The notes beneath the pieces were generated by a model that did no database searches, had not been told where the DNA came from, and saw nothing but the letters and a program-made list of their open reading frames with translations. Positions 1 to 8,110 of a stretch of DNA of 64,000 bases are shown in pieces (within the stretch, counting starts at the first letter, position 1; every line of letters begins with the position of its first letter). Source of the DNA: Sphingobacteriaceae bacterium. GTDB lineage: Bacteria > Bacteroidota > Bacteroidia > Sphingobacteriales > Sphingobacteriaceae. The DNA is taken from assembly GCA_903642215.1 (NCBI GenBank), contig CAHJWG010000006.1:124001-188000 (forward strand). The letters are read 5' to 3'. A program made the position numbers and the translations under genes.

Positions 1-793
1 GCGGTGAATGCTGCTGCGCATAATTAAAGGCAAGATCAGTTACCGGCTGTTTAACCGGTAAATTTTTTTGTAAAGAATCTGACTTTACTTCTATTTTTTC
101 CGAAGGATATTTTTTACCCAGATTGGCAATACTGTAAATACTTTTGCTCATCCACGGGAAAGCAATAGATAAGCCCGTAACAGCCAATATGATAGCTACG
201 GATGTTGCATAAAAGCCAAGCACGTTGTGTAAATCGTAATTTACCCTGCGCCAGCGTGCGCCCCATTTTATAGTGAAGCTTCTTTTACGGTCAGTTTTTC
301 GTTTAGGCCACCACAATACAATCCCGGTAATCATAATCACCACAAAAATTATAACTGATATGCCTACGATAAGCTTGCCAATTTTAGGAGGCAGCAACAG
401 GTACAGGTGTATAGATTCTACAACGGTAAAAAAGTTAGTCTTCGGATTTTCGACGTGGGTGACGGCACCGGTGTATGGGTTGAGAAACACATATTGAAAT
501 CCTTTTTTCTTACCCATGTTGGCTAAAACAGCAGCCGGCCGGTTTTTACCGTAGTAGTAAATAAAGTTGGCAGCAGCCTTTGGGTATTTAGTTTTTGCTA
601 CAGCAAATAACTGCGACGGAGCGATATAAAATTTACCCTGCGATTCAACTGTTCTATAGCTGTATAATGCATCCTGTATTTCATCCTGGAAACAAAATAT
701 ACATCCGGTAACGCTTACAATAAACACCACAAGCCCGGATATCAACCCAAGCCAGCGGTGACAAAAAAGCATTACTTTTTTAAAAGCCGTCAT
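1..793 (-). CDS. PepSY-associated TM helix protein (partial)
   Basis: Reading the minus strand from the ATG at 793 gives 264 open codons that run off the left edge, so the C-terminus is missing. The protein starts MTAFKKVMLFCHRWLGLISG, then a membrane segment and a periplasmic stretch. Two more hydrophobic segments follow; the first ends GIVLWWPKRK, typical of PepSY-TM (PiuB-like) proteins. Family members are inner-membrane proteins thought to help reduce or release iron from siderophores taken up by an adjacent TonB receptor. Here the start lies 30 nt downstream of such a receptor's stop on the same strand, so the two probably share a transcript. The family call is confident; the iron-reductase role is inferred from context. 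A near copy of the dispersed motif (AGCTTCTTTTA) lies at 278-288, inside this gene. Confidence 0.85.
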   Translation of the reverse strand, partial: MTAFKKVMLFCHRWLGLISGLVVFIVSVTGCIFCFQDEIQDALYSYRTVESQGKFYIAPSQLFAVAKTKYPKAAANFIYYYGKNRPAAVLANMGKKKGFQYVFLNPYTGAVTHVENPKTNFFTVVESIHLYLLLPPKIGKLIVGISVIIFVVIMITGIVLWWPKRKTDRKRSFTIKWGARWRRVNYDLHNVLGFYATSVAIILAVTGLSIAFPWMSKSIYSIANLGKKYPSEKIEVKSDSLQKNLPVKQPVTDLAFNYAQQHSP

Positions 794-823
794 ATTTTTG
801 ATTTTATACACGATACAAACCTG

Positions 824-3253
824 CTATAATTTAAAAGTTAAGTTAGCTACCAAACTGCGCGGCAGCTGCGGCTCAACCGTTGTCCAGCCTTTATAATATC
901 TTTTGTTAGCTAAGTTATCTACTTTAATACCAATGCGGTACCATCTAGTGTTATAAAAAGTTGTTGCATTTAAAACCGTGTATGATGGTAAAGTAAATGT
1001 GCCCGTAACCGATGAATTGGTAATTACATTATCACTGGCATAATTACCGCCAAAACCAACACCAAGCCCGGTTAGTTTACCTTTAGTTTGCGTATAGCTT
1101 ATCCAGGTATTTAGTAATTTATCCGGACCCGCCCCTACTGGCCTTCTGCCATCAACAGTTGGATCGGATTTGGTAAGCTTACTTAAATTGTGACTAAAAC
1201 CGCCTACAATATCTAAGCCTACAACCGGGTTAGCTATTAAATCCATCTCAAAACCTTTACTTTTTTGTTCGCCGTCCTGCACGGTAATGTTGTAGGTTTG
1301 GCCGTTTCGCACCAATGCGTCCGAGCGGGTAACATCTTTAACCGAAATATCATAATAACTGGCAGTAAGATTAAGCCTGCTTTTAAAAGCATCTAATTTA
1401 ACACCACCTTCAACCTGGTTGGCATGTTGAGGTTTAAACACACCCGAAACATCGGCAAGCGGTTGTATAACCGGTGCCACGTTTCGGAAACCGTTCATGT
1501 AATTCCCAAATAAAGAAACCTGATCTTTTACCAATTGATAAATCAGGCCAAATTTAGGCGACAGCGACGTTTGTTTGTATTTACCAGTGGTGGTGGCTGT
1601 TGCAATATTGTAAGTGCCCAGATTATCAAATCGGTCTATCCGTAAACTTGCCATAGCCAGCAATTGATCTGTAATGTTTAATACATCTGATGCGTAAACA
1701 CTGTAGACATTACTTAGCGTACGGTTTTTTGTATACGCAGCAGTATTGGCACCTAAACGGGCTAATAAAGTTGAATTATTTAAGCCGATATAATGACTAT
1801 CATTATTACGCACAGTGCTTACCTGATCATATAAAAAGTAAGGCGAATTATTATTGTTAGTTATTTGGTTCAAAAAGTCCAGCCCTAAAACCAGCCGGTT
1901 CCTTAGACTGGCAATTTTAAAATCACCAATAAAATTTTGCTGCAAATCTACAACCGTACTAATAGAATTTTGTAAACTGGCTATGCGGTAAAGCGAGGTA
2001 TCGTTTGCACCCGAATAGGATACATATTGGTACCACCCGTCTGTTTTACGGTAACTTCTCGAAAAATTAGTTTGAGATACCCATCCTTCAGCAAACTTAT
2101 AACTTGCCTGCCCCCTCACATTTACGGTAGGTGTTTTAACGGTAACATCATTACTGGTGTAAGAACGGTTGAAGTTAAAGTTAAGCTGATCCGGCGTGCG
2201 CGCTATCAGCTGGCGCGTGCGGTTTAAAAATATCGACAATGGGTTGGTGCCTTCATAGTTGTAAAATTCGGCGTTAAGGTTTAAGGTGAGTTTATCGTTT
2301 GCACGATATTCAAATGATGGTGCCACAAAAAACGATTTATTAAAGCCGGCATCCTGAAAACTGTTTTGATAATTATAAGCTGCATTTACGCGCCCTGCAA
2401 ACTTTTTATCTTTACTGATCGAGCCATATATATCTGCCGTTAAACGGCTCAAACTGTAATTACCGGTTGTATATCCAATTTGTCCGCCCAAGGTATCTAT
2501 CGGATGCTTGGTAACCACATTGATAAGCCCGCCGAAATTGGTTAATGCGCCACCGTACAATGTACCCGAAGGGCCTTTGATCACTTCTATTCTTTCGATG
2601 TTTGCCGGGTCGAGGTCGCCGTTGGTTAAGCCCGCAATACCATCGATCAAAGTTGGCTGAATAGTGAAACCGCGCAGTGTGTAATAAGCAGCACCATCAC
2701 CGGAACGGCCGGTAGATGTCCACAATTTATCCAGTCCGGAAGTATTTTTCAGTGCATCGTTAAAATTAGTGTTGATCTGCTGCGTAAGCAATTCTTTAGA
2801 TATCGAGGTATAAACCTGCGGGTTTTCCAGGTTGTTTAACGGCATTTTAGCAACGTAAGGGCTGCGTTTGGTAACCATTTTGCTTTCCTTATTCGTGCTT
2901 ATGTTTACCTCATTCAGTTCAAAGCCGCTAACATTAATCGTAATTACCGGTACAGAAACTGTTTGGCCGTTAACAACCGAAACCGGCACTTCTGCATTTT
3001 GCACACCAACAGAACTTACTTTTATTTTGTATAAACCAGCGGGTGCTTTAAAGCTGAATTCGCCATTTTCGTTAGTTGCAGTGCCAAATTTTGTACCTTC
3101 TAAAACTACTGAAATATTGTTGGCAGGCTTGTTATCTGATGTTGCTATTTTACCTTTTACAGTACCTCGTAACGACTGCGCATAGTTTGAAGTAAGATTA
3201 AACAGCAATATTAAAGTAAGCATTAAGGGAATTATAAAGTAGTTTTTTTTCAT
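824..3253 (-). CDS. TonB-dependent siderophore receptor
   Basis: An 809-residue outer-membrane receptor. After a signal peptide ending near SNYAQ comes a carboxypeptidase-regulatory-like beta-sandwich (about residues 30-112, starting GTVKGKIATSDNKPANN). The plug follows, with LRGFTIQPTLIDGI and IERIEVIKGPSGTLYGG, and then a 22-strand-type barrel ending in RSLVANLTFKL. Plug and barrel features fit the FhuA/FpvA-like siderophore branch rather than SusC. It would import a ferric siderophore using TonB-ExbBD energy. The PepSY-TM gene directly downstream supports an iron role; the ligand cannot be told from sequence. Start chosen at the ATG before MKKNYFIIPLMLTL, a standard Bacteroidota signal peptide. 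Confidence 0.9.
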   Translation of the reverse strand: MKKNYFIIPLMLTLILLFNLTSNYAQSLRGTVKGKIATSDNKPANNISVVLEGTKFGTATNENGEFSFKAPAGLYKIKVSSVGVQNAEVPVSVVNGQTVSVPVITINVSGFELNEVNISTNKESKMVTKRSPYVAKMPLNNLENPQVYTSISKELLTQQINTNFNDALKNTSGLDKLWTSTGRSGDGAAYYTLRGFTIQPTLIDGIAGLTNGDLDPANIERIEVIKGPSGTLYGGALTNFGGLINVVTKHPIDTLGGQIGYTTGNYSLSRLTADIYGSISKDKKFAGRVNAAYNYQNSFQDAGFNKSFFVAPSFEYRANDKLTLNLNAEFYNYEGTNPLSIFLNRTRQLIARTPDQLNFNFNRSYTSNDVTVKTPTVNVRGQASYKFAEGWVSQTNFSRSYRKTDGWYQYVSYSGANDTSLYRIASLQNSISTVVDLQQNFIGDFKIASLRNRLVLGLDFLNQITNNNNSPYFLYDQVSTVRNNDSHYIGLNNSTLLARLGANTAAYTKNRTLSNVYSVYASDVLNITDQLLAMASLRIDRFDNLGTYNIATATTTGKYKQTSLSPKFGLIYQLVKDQVSLFGNYMNGFRNVAPVIQPLADVSGVFKPQHANQVEGGVKLDAFKSRLNLTASYYDISVKDVTRSDALVRNGQTYNITVQDGEQKSKGFEMDLIANPVVGLDIVGGFSHNLSKLTKSDPTVDGRRPVGAGPDKLLNTWISYTQTKGKLTGLGVGFGGNYASDNVITNSSVTGTFTLPSYTVLNATTFYNTRWYRIGIKVDNLANKRYYKGWTTVEPQLPRSLVANLTFKL

Positions 3254-3677
3254 CTATTTGGATTGATTACAAATAATTCTTCAAAAATAGAAATCAATTA
3301 CTATTTAGAAAATTATTTTTAATTAATCTTAATAAGGGTAAAACTATAATCATTTTTGTTGAATGCGTGAACTTTGCAGCTACCTAAAATTATATCCTTA
3401 AAAGAAGCATTTAGTTTATTTTTGATTCGTACTGCACTTTTATTATTAGCTGTGCAAGGTTTGATAATGCTTCTTTTATCAGCTAAAAATTTGATTGAAA
3501 CGATTGCTTTGTAAGATGCTAAAAACATATTTTCCGGCCTGAACGAACAACCGATACATGCGGAAATATTTGGATATTATCGAGCAGGAATTGATTCGGC
3601 AACGTAAAAACAGGCCTTAATTTGAAAATCAATATTCAAACTTCAAAGAAGTAATTTTGAAGTCGGTGTAAATAAAA
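3254..3677. other. Intergenic region with two opposed motif copies
   Basis: This 424-base gap carries two exact copies of the dispersed motif facing each other tail to tail: TAAAAGAAGCAT at 3399-3410 and ATGCTTCTTTTA at 3467-3478. They form an 80-base inverted repeat with a 56-base centre. A 69-codon minus-strand ORF spans both copies (3319-3528), but I do not regard it as a gene. Nothing else was recognised. Confidence 0.7.
3399..3478. repeat. Dispersed motif, inverted pair (reverse-forward)
   Basis: The arms TAAAAGAAGCAT (3399-3410) and ATGCTTCTTTTA (3467-3478) are exact reverse complements. The right copy continues TC, three bases, TAAAAA, as in the full motif. The order of the arms is opposite to the pairs at 5511-5569 and 6326-6383. 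Confidence 0.8.
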
Positions 3678-4604
3678 TTATAAAAACGACAGCGAATTTC
3701 CGGACGAAATGTGTGTTGTTTTTAAATCGGCAAAATGTGTTTTAAGCCATTGCGCCATAAATGCCGATCCCGGTTCTTCACTTGCGATATGCCCTAAAAC
3801 CACCAGCGAAACCTGCTCGCCTTTGGCCTGGGCATCGCGTACGTATTCGGCAGTTTCCCATTCAGATATTTCTCCGCAAACCAAAACATCAGGTTTTTTT
3901 GTGCTGAGGCTGCCAATCTGCGTAGCTCCTCCGGCAGCACCGGGCATCAATAATATTTTTTTGCAGGATTGATTGAGGTTGCCAACATAGCGCAAAGTCT
4001 GGATATTTAACTTTTGTTTAAGCTGCGTAATCAAGGCTTTTAGCGTTACTGCCGGCAACAAATCATAAATATCCTGCTTCGGATCGCCATAATTTTGCCA
4101 GCCTAACTGATCGATCAGGCCTTTTCGCACACCATCAGTTTGCAGGCTGTGCACATAATCATGGTTTCGCCAAACAGTTAGCTGATGCTGCTCCAACAAA
4201 TCAGCTTTGTAACGGTAAACCGAATCGTTTTCCAGCCATTTGGTATCATCCGCATGGTTGTAAAATGTAGGTTCGTGGGCGATAATAAAGTTTGCATTTA
4301 GCGCAATTGCCTTTCGGATTACATCAATCGTGGCAAACATCGTGGTTACGATTCCGGTTACCGCCATTTCCCGGTTGCCGGATTTTAAAGTATCAACCGT
4401 TTTTGGAAACGGCGAATTCGGGACTTCCTTGATAAAAGTATCCATCACCTGCCCTACCGTTACCGGTTCTGCTTTAAAACCTGCAGCCGATGCAGCCAAA
4501 GATGAGGATAAAATTATGGCAGAACCTACCACTTTTGCCGTATCGCTTATAAATTTCCGCCTGTTTAATTCGCCGTTTTGAAGTATCGTATTTTCGATTG
4601 ACAT
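3678..4604 (-). CDS. Nif3-like dinuclear metal-centre protein with Tat-type signal
   Basis: A 308-residue member of the NIF3/YbgI family. The core shows VTGIVTTMFATIDVIRKAI and NFIIAHEPTFYNH near the N-terminal metal site, and VVLGHIASEEPGS near the C-terminus, where the family's GH-x-x-SE histidine and glutamate bind metal. The usual AHHP motif reads AHEP here. The first 42 residues are not part of the fold: they hold NRRKFISD, then a hydrophobic run ending SLAASAAGF, which looks like a twin-arginine export signal. Family members are usually cytosolic, with poorly defined hydrolase activity. Nothing in the neighbourhood fixes a substrate. Family confident, export likely, function unknown. 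Confidence 0.85.
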   Translation of the reverse strand: MSIENTILQNGELNRRKFISDTAKVVGSAIILSSSLAASAAGFKAEPVTVGQVMDTFIKEVPNSPFPKTVDTLKSGNREMAVTGIVTTMFATIDVIRKAIALNANFIIAHEPTFYNHADDTKWLENDSVYRYKADLLEQHQLTVWRNHDYVHSLQTDGVRKGLIDQLGWQNYGDPKQDIYDLLPAVTLKALITQLKQKLNIQTLRYVGNLNQSCKKILLMPGAAGGATQIGSLSTKKPDVLVCGEISEWETAEYVRDAQAKGEQVSLVVLGHIASEEPGSAFMAQWLKTHFADLKTTHISSGNSLSFL

Positions 4605-4720
4605 GTATAGAACTTTAAATGATTTACAACCTTATGCTCTAAATCTAATAATTTAAAAGATAAAACAATAATCATTTTAAGCACTGCTTATGGGAAACGA
4701 TACTAAAGCAAATCCTGCTT

Positions 4721-5107
4721 TTATCTTACAATACTCAACTTTGTTTTGTAACGAGGCCGCGCTGTAGAAATAGAATATGTTTCTGTTATTGCTGTTACCT
4801 GCGGAGCAGTTTTTTCAATATTTAACCGGTAATAAGCCATTCCTTTTGTAGTTAGCGAGGCCGAAATGTGCAGGTATTTAGTGTCTTTCGCGCTGGCAGC
4901 TTTTAAAAATAAGTCTACATCGCCATGCAGTTCGATCAGGCCTTTTGAGTATAACTCGTTTACAATTACTGATTTATATCTGCTGAAAAACAATGTGATA
5001 CTCAGAATCAGGTACGGATTTAACAGATTGGTGTTACGATATTTAACCGGGTTGTTTACAATTAATTTGATGATTTTATCGTGCAATGATATTTGGTTAA
5101 AAAACAT
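4721..5107 (-). CDS. Hypothetical protein, 128 aa
   Basis: I do not recognise this family. The protein has no signal peptide or membrane span. Its composition is ordinary (LLNPYLILSITLFFSRYKSV, then an alpha/beta-looking stretch with SASLTTKGMAYYRLN), and it ends in a basic tail, ARPRYKTKLSIVR. The ORF is long for a chance frame, is not overlapped by a better gene, and starts MFFNQISLHDK. It stands alone with about 115 bases to the upstream Nif3-like gene's 5' side and a 470-base gap behind it. Probably a real single-gene unit, possibly lineage-specific. Confidence 0.5.
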   Translation of the reverse strand: MFFNQISLHDKIIKLIVNNPVKYRNTNLLNPYLILSITLFFSRYKSVIVNELYSKGLIELHGDVDLFLKAASAKDTKYLHISASLTTKGMAYYRLNIEKTAPQVTAITETYSISTARPRYKTKLSIVR

Positions 5108-5578
5108 GGCTTTATTTATTTAGTCGATTTTAAAATTATTTTTGATTCAATTCTATATCTACCTAAACCAATAAAGTGCCTGTTTTTAACAATTGCAGAA
5201 ATTGCATGCTTTTTTTACCAGGCAAAAATCAGCAATGATAAAACGAAGAAAATTAGATTATTTCTTTTTTAGAAAAATCCGTAATTAAAGCAATATAATT
5301 TAAAATCTGATTAAAGTTTCATCCAAAAAAACTTATAATATTTTCGACAGAAGCAATGAATTATACTATCGAAACCTTAATTTTTTAAACTGATATTTAA
5401 GCTAAGGTTCTCTTTTGAAAAGATTCTGATTTCTGTTCATTGTGGAATTTTGGGGAATTGTACCTACAATGCAATCCGGAAACCTGCTTGCAATTTCCTG
5501 TTAAATCATAATGCTTCTTTTATCGGTGTAAAAACAGTGCGTAATATTTTATACCGATAAAAGAAGCATCATCATTTT
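5108..5578. other. Intergenic region, AT-rich, motif copies
   Basis: A 471-base AT-rich gap. It holds a variant motif copy at 5206-5230 (ATGCTTTTTTTA, then CC, AGGC, AAAAATC) and the paired element at 5511-5569 directly behind the DUF1080 gene's stop. No ORF, RNA gene or clear promoter was seen. Confidence 0.65.
5511..5569. repeat. Palindromic element made of two dispersed motifs
   Basis: A perfect 17-bp inverted repeat. The left arm ATGCTTCTTTTATCGGT (5511-5527) is mirrored by ACCGATAAAAGAAGCAT (5553-5569) around a 25-base centre that itself contains AAAAACAGTG. It lies 9 bases behind the DUF1080 stop codon and could fold in the transcript, but has no T-tract of the usual terminator kind. 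Confidence 0.85.
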
Positions 5579-6271
5579 TTAAAGTTCCCTGATTTTGATG
5601 TTGCGGAAAGAAATCTGCGCACCGTGATCCTGCAAAGCGATATGGCCTTTTGGATAAGTGGCAAAATCTTTCCAGGTTTTAAATTTACTGTTTTCCAGCA
5701 TCGTTTTCCATTCCGGGCCGCCGATCAGCGTTTCAACAATTTTGGTATCGTTCAGCCAAAAAGTTAGCTGTCCGTTTTGCTTTTTAATGCGCACTGCATT
5801 CCACTCGCCAAAAGGTTTGGCAACATCTTTTGCCGGCGTTTTTAAATCGTATAAAGAGCCTGCCAGGTGATTGGCTTTTTTGTTATCTTCCGCGTTTTTA
5901 TTGTCTAAAACCTGCATTTCTACGCCGGTATCATAGGTAGCTCTAAATTTAGGATCTTCGTGAACGCCAAAAATAATCCCGCTGTTTCCACCTTCTGCAA
6001 TGTTCCATTCTACCGATAGTTCAAAGTTTTCGTACTCTTTATCGGTAATCAAATCGCCTTGTCCTTCGGCTTTCGGATCTAATTGCAGCGTTCCGTTTAC
6101 CGCTTTCCAGGCAGGTTCTGCAGCTGGTTTTAAGTAAGAATGCCAGCCGTTGGTATTCTCGCCGTTAAATAAAACCTGCCACTTTTGGTTAGTTTTAACG
6201 GGAGGGTTTGCCGTAAATAACAACTGCGCGGAAGCAATGATTGCACACGAGTGCAGGAAAAAAGTTCTCAT
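5579..6271 (-). CDS. DUF1080 (3-keto-disaccharide hydrolase domain) secreted protein
   Basis: A 230-residue exported protein with one DUF1080 domain, a concanavalin-like beta-sandwich. Family landmarks are visible in order: WQVLFNGENTNGWHSY, the GDLITDKEYENFELSVEW strand, GGNSGIIFGVHED, the GVEMQVLDN turn, AGSLYDL, GEWNAVRIKKQNG, WLNDTK and the closing GHIALQDHGAQISFRNIKI. Characterised relatives cleave 3-keto-glycosides made by periplasmic dehydrogenases, or simply bind sugars. The N-terminus is a signal peptide ending about ASAQLLFTA. It is a single gene between two motif-bearing gaps. The catalytic assignment is by family only. Confidence 0.88.
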   Translation of the reverse strand: MRTFFLHSCAIIASAQLLFTANPPVKTNQKWQVLFNGENTNGWHSYLKPAAEPAWKAVNGTLQLDPKAEGQGDLITDKEYENFELSVEWNIAEGGNSGIIFGVHEDPKFRATYDTGVEMQVLDNKNAEDNKKANHLAGSLYDLKTPAKDVAKPFGEWNAVRIKKQNGQLTFWLNDTKIVETLIGGPEWKTMLENSKFKTWKDFATYPKGHIALQDHGAQISFRNIKIREL

Positions 6272-6325
6272 AATGGTTTGATTTTAGAATTAGTAAAAGT
6301 AAATATATTAAACTTCCTTATTTTG

Positions 6326-6383
6326 ATGCTTCTTTTATCACACAAAAAATCCGACACGATATTTTAGGCGATAAAAGAAGCAT
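6326..6383. repeat. Palindromic element made of two dispersed motifs
   Basis: Forward copy ATGCTTCTTTTATC (6326-6339) and reverse copy GATAAAAGAAGCAT (6370-6383) form a 14-bp perfect inverted repeat over a 30-base centre. The centre includes ACAAAAAATCC after the left arm and ATTTTAGGC before the right, so each half carries its own A/T tract. It lies between the divergent DUF1080 and DUF4112 genes. Confidence 0.85.
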
Positions 6384-6471
6384 TACGCTTGTAAACCAAA
6401 TTCGCAATTGCAGCGGCAAAACAACCTTATGGTTTAAAGGTTGCTTGCGGGATACAGCAAAACTTGACCGG

Positions 6472-6945
6472 ATGAAAGATTTAAAAGAGGTAAATTTAAC
6501 AGGCAGACTGAAATGGGTAGAACGGATTGCTTACCTGCTGGACGAAAAGTTTAGGTTGCCCGGAACAAAATTCCGTTTCGGTATCGATCCGATTATTAAC
6601 CTGATTCCTGTTGCGGGAGATTTATCCGGTTTTATCGTTGCCTCGGTATTGGTTTGGGTGATGGCCCGGCATGGTGTAAGCCGGAAAGTATTGATTTTGA
6701 TGGCACTTAATATTTTTATGGATGCGTTTTTCGGTGCAATTCCGTTGGTGGGGCAGGTTTTTGATTTTTATTACAAAGCCAATTCGCGCAACATTAAACT
6801 CTTAAAAGAACATTACCGCGAAGGCAAACACCAGGGAAACGGCACAGGTGTTTTGGTTATTGTTTTTGTGTTGCTGCTGGCGTTTTTCGTGGCATTTGCT
6901 TTCTTTTTATATAGATTTGGGAAATGGATTTTAGGTATTTTTTAA
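6472..6945 (+). CDS. DUF4112 membrane protein
   Basis: A protein of 157 residues from the ATG at 6472; an upstream TTG would add nine residues but has no better support. The DUF4112 core is clear: an amphipathic start (RLKWVERIAYLLDEKFRLPG), then FRFGIDPIINLIPVAGDLSG and a hydrophobic span, then DAFFGAIPLVGQVFDFYYKA. A C-terminal membrane helix ends LYRFGKWILGIF. The family's function is unknown. It ends only 9 bases before the GH18 start, so the two are probably co-transcribed, although nothing links them functionally. Confidence 0.82.
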   Translation: MKDLKEVNLTGRLKWVERIAYLLDEKFRLPGTKFRFGIDPIINLIPVAGDLSGFIVASVLVWVMARHGVSRKVLILMALNIFMDAFFGAIPLVGQVFDFYYKANSRNIKLLKEHYREGKHQGNGTGVLVIVFVLLLAFFVAFAFFLYRFGKWILGIF

Positions 6946-6954
6946 CTAACGGAG

Positions 6955-7959
6955 ATGATCACGAAATATATAACCTGCTGTAGCTTAATAGCATCGATGT
7001 TTTTTTGCTTTAATTTAAAGGTTGAAGCGCAAGCTAATCCTCGCCACAAAAAAAACAAAAACGCCGCTTCTTTCCGGGTTGTGGGTTATTTGCGCACGGC
7101 TGATATAGCTGCCGGCAATGCTGTAAATTTTGATTTCGGCAGGTTAACGCATTTAAATATTGCTTTCCTAAATCCGGATTCAACCGGCGTGTTCAATACA
7201 TTTACCGGCATAAAAGAAGTAGTAAATGCAGCACACGCCAAAAATGTAAAAGTGCTGGCATCCATCGGCGGCGGCCTTTCTCCGGCTTATTATCATAAAT
7301 TAATTGCGGATAGCAGCAGAGCTTCTTTTATCGGTAACTTAATAGGTTTGGTAAAGCTGTACAATTTGGATGGTATCGATGTTGACTTGGAAGGACAACT
7401 GATTGATGCTAATTATGAAAACTTTGTGGTGGCGTTAAAAACGGCCATCAAATTAAATAATAATTTACTTACCGCTGCCATTGCAACTGCGTATTGCACA
7501 CAATATACCGATACGGCTTTGGCGCAATATGATTTTATGAATATCATGTCGTACGATAAAACCGGCCCCTGGAACCCGGATAACGGCGGCCAGCACGCGC
7601 CGTATTTGATGGCTGTTGATGATGTAAATTATTGGGAAACCACACGCGGACTGGCCAAAGAAAAACTGACATTGGGTGTCCCTTTTTACGGATATGGCTT
7701 TGGCACCGGCGTTCCGGCAGAGATTAGTTTTAAAGATCTGATTAACCAATATCCCTCAGGATCAGAACTTTCGGATCAGATTACTTCAGCTTCCGGTGGT
7801 ACTTTGTATTATAACGGCACAGCAACCATCAAAGCTAAAACGATACTGGCTTTGGATAAAACCAGCGGCGTAATGATGTGGGAACTGATGCAGGACGATC
7901 CGGGTAAATTTTCTTTGCTGAATGTTATTCAGGCAGAAATAAAGAAGCGATACAAATAA
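6955..7959 (+). CDS. GH18 chitinase-like glycoside hydrolase
   Basis: A secreted 334-residue TIM-barrel enzyme. After a signal peptide (to about VEAQA) it shows RVVGYLRTAD, LTHLNIAFLNP, VLASIGGG and the GH18 signature DGIDVDLE at residues 139-146. Glu146 is the predicted acid/base, and Asp142 and Asp144 assist substrate-assisted catalysis. MNIMSYD follows near residue 200. Length fits single-domain GH18 enzymes of the chitinase/endo-N-acetylglucosaminidase type; no binding module is attached. Substrate is likely a GlcNAc polymer or N-glycan core. It follows DUF4112 by 9 bases. A near copy of the dispersed motif lies in frame at 7322-7333 and encodes ASFIG. Confidence 0.92.
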   Translation: MITKYITCCSLIASMFFCFNLKVEAQANPRHKKNKNAASFRVVGYLRTADIAAGNAVNFDFGRLTHLNIAFLNPDSTGVFNTFTGIKEVVNAAHAKNVKVLASIGGGLSPAYYHKLIADSSRASFIGNLIGLVKLYNLDGIDVDLEGQLIDANYENFVVALKTAIKLNNNLLTAAIATAYCTQYTDTALAQYDFMNIMSYDKTGPWNPDNGGQHAPYLMAVDDVNYWETTRGLAKEKLTLGVPFYGYGFGTGVPAEISFKDLINQYPSGSELSDQITSASGGTLYYNGTATIKAKTILALDKTSGVMMWELMQDDPGKFSLLNVIQAEIKKRYK

Positions 7960-8036
7960 TATCTTTTTTAAAAATACTTCCTGCTGATTTATATTAATTT
8001 CTGATTGGCAAAACTCACATTTTTTTAGAAATAACT

Positions 8037-8067
8037 TTCCAACCGTTTGCTATAAAAACGGTTGGAA
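8037..8067. terminator. Hairpin between convergent genes
   Basis: A 12-bp perfect stem, TTCCAACCGTTT (8037-8048) with AAACGGTTGGAA (8056-8067) and a 7-base loop, between the ends of the GH18 and GH76 genes. Flanks are A/T-rich on both sides, with no long T-run, so it may be a weak bidirectional terminator. Confidence 0.55.
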
Positions 8068-8110
8068 GGCAAATAAAAAAAACACTGCTAAAAGAAGTAT
8101 CCTTTAAAAT

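Noticed and set aside
3319..3528. 69-codon minus-strand ORF in the gap behind the Nif3-like gene
   Set aside because: Its codons include two motif copies in inverted order, and it shows no domain, signal peptide or conserved-looking pattern. It is most likely an accidental frame.
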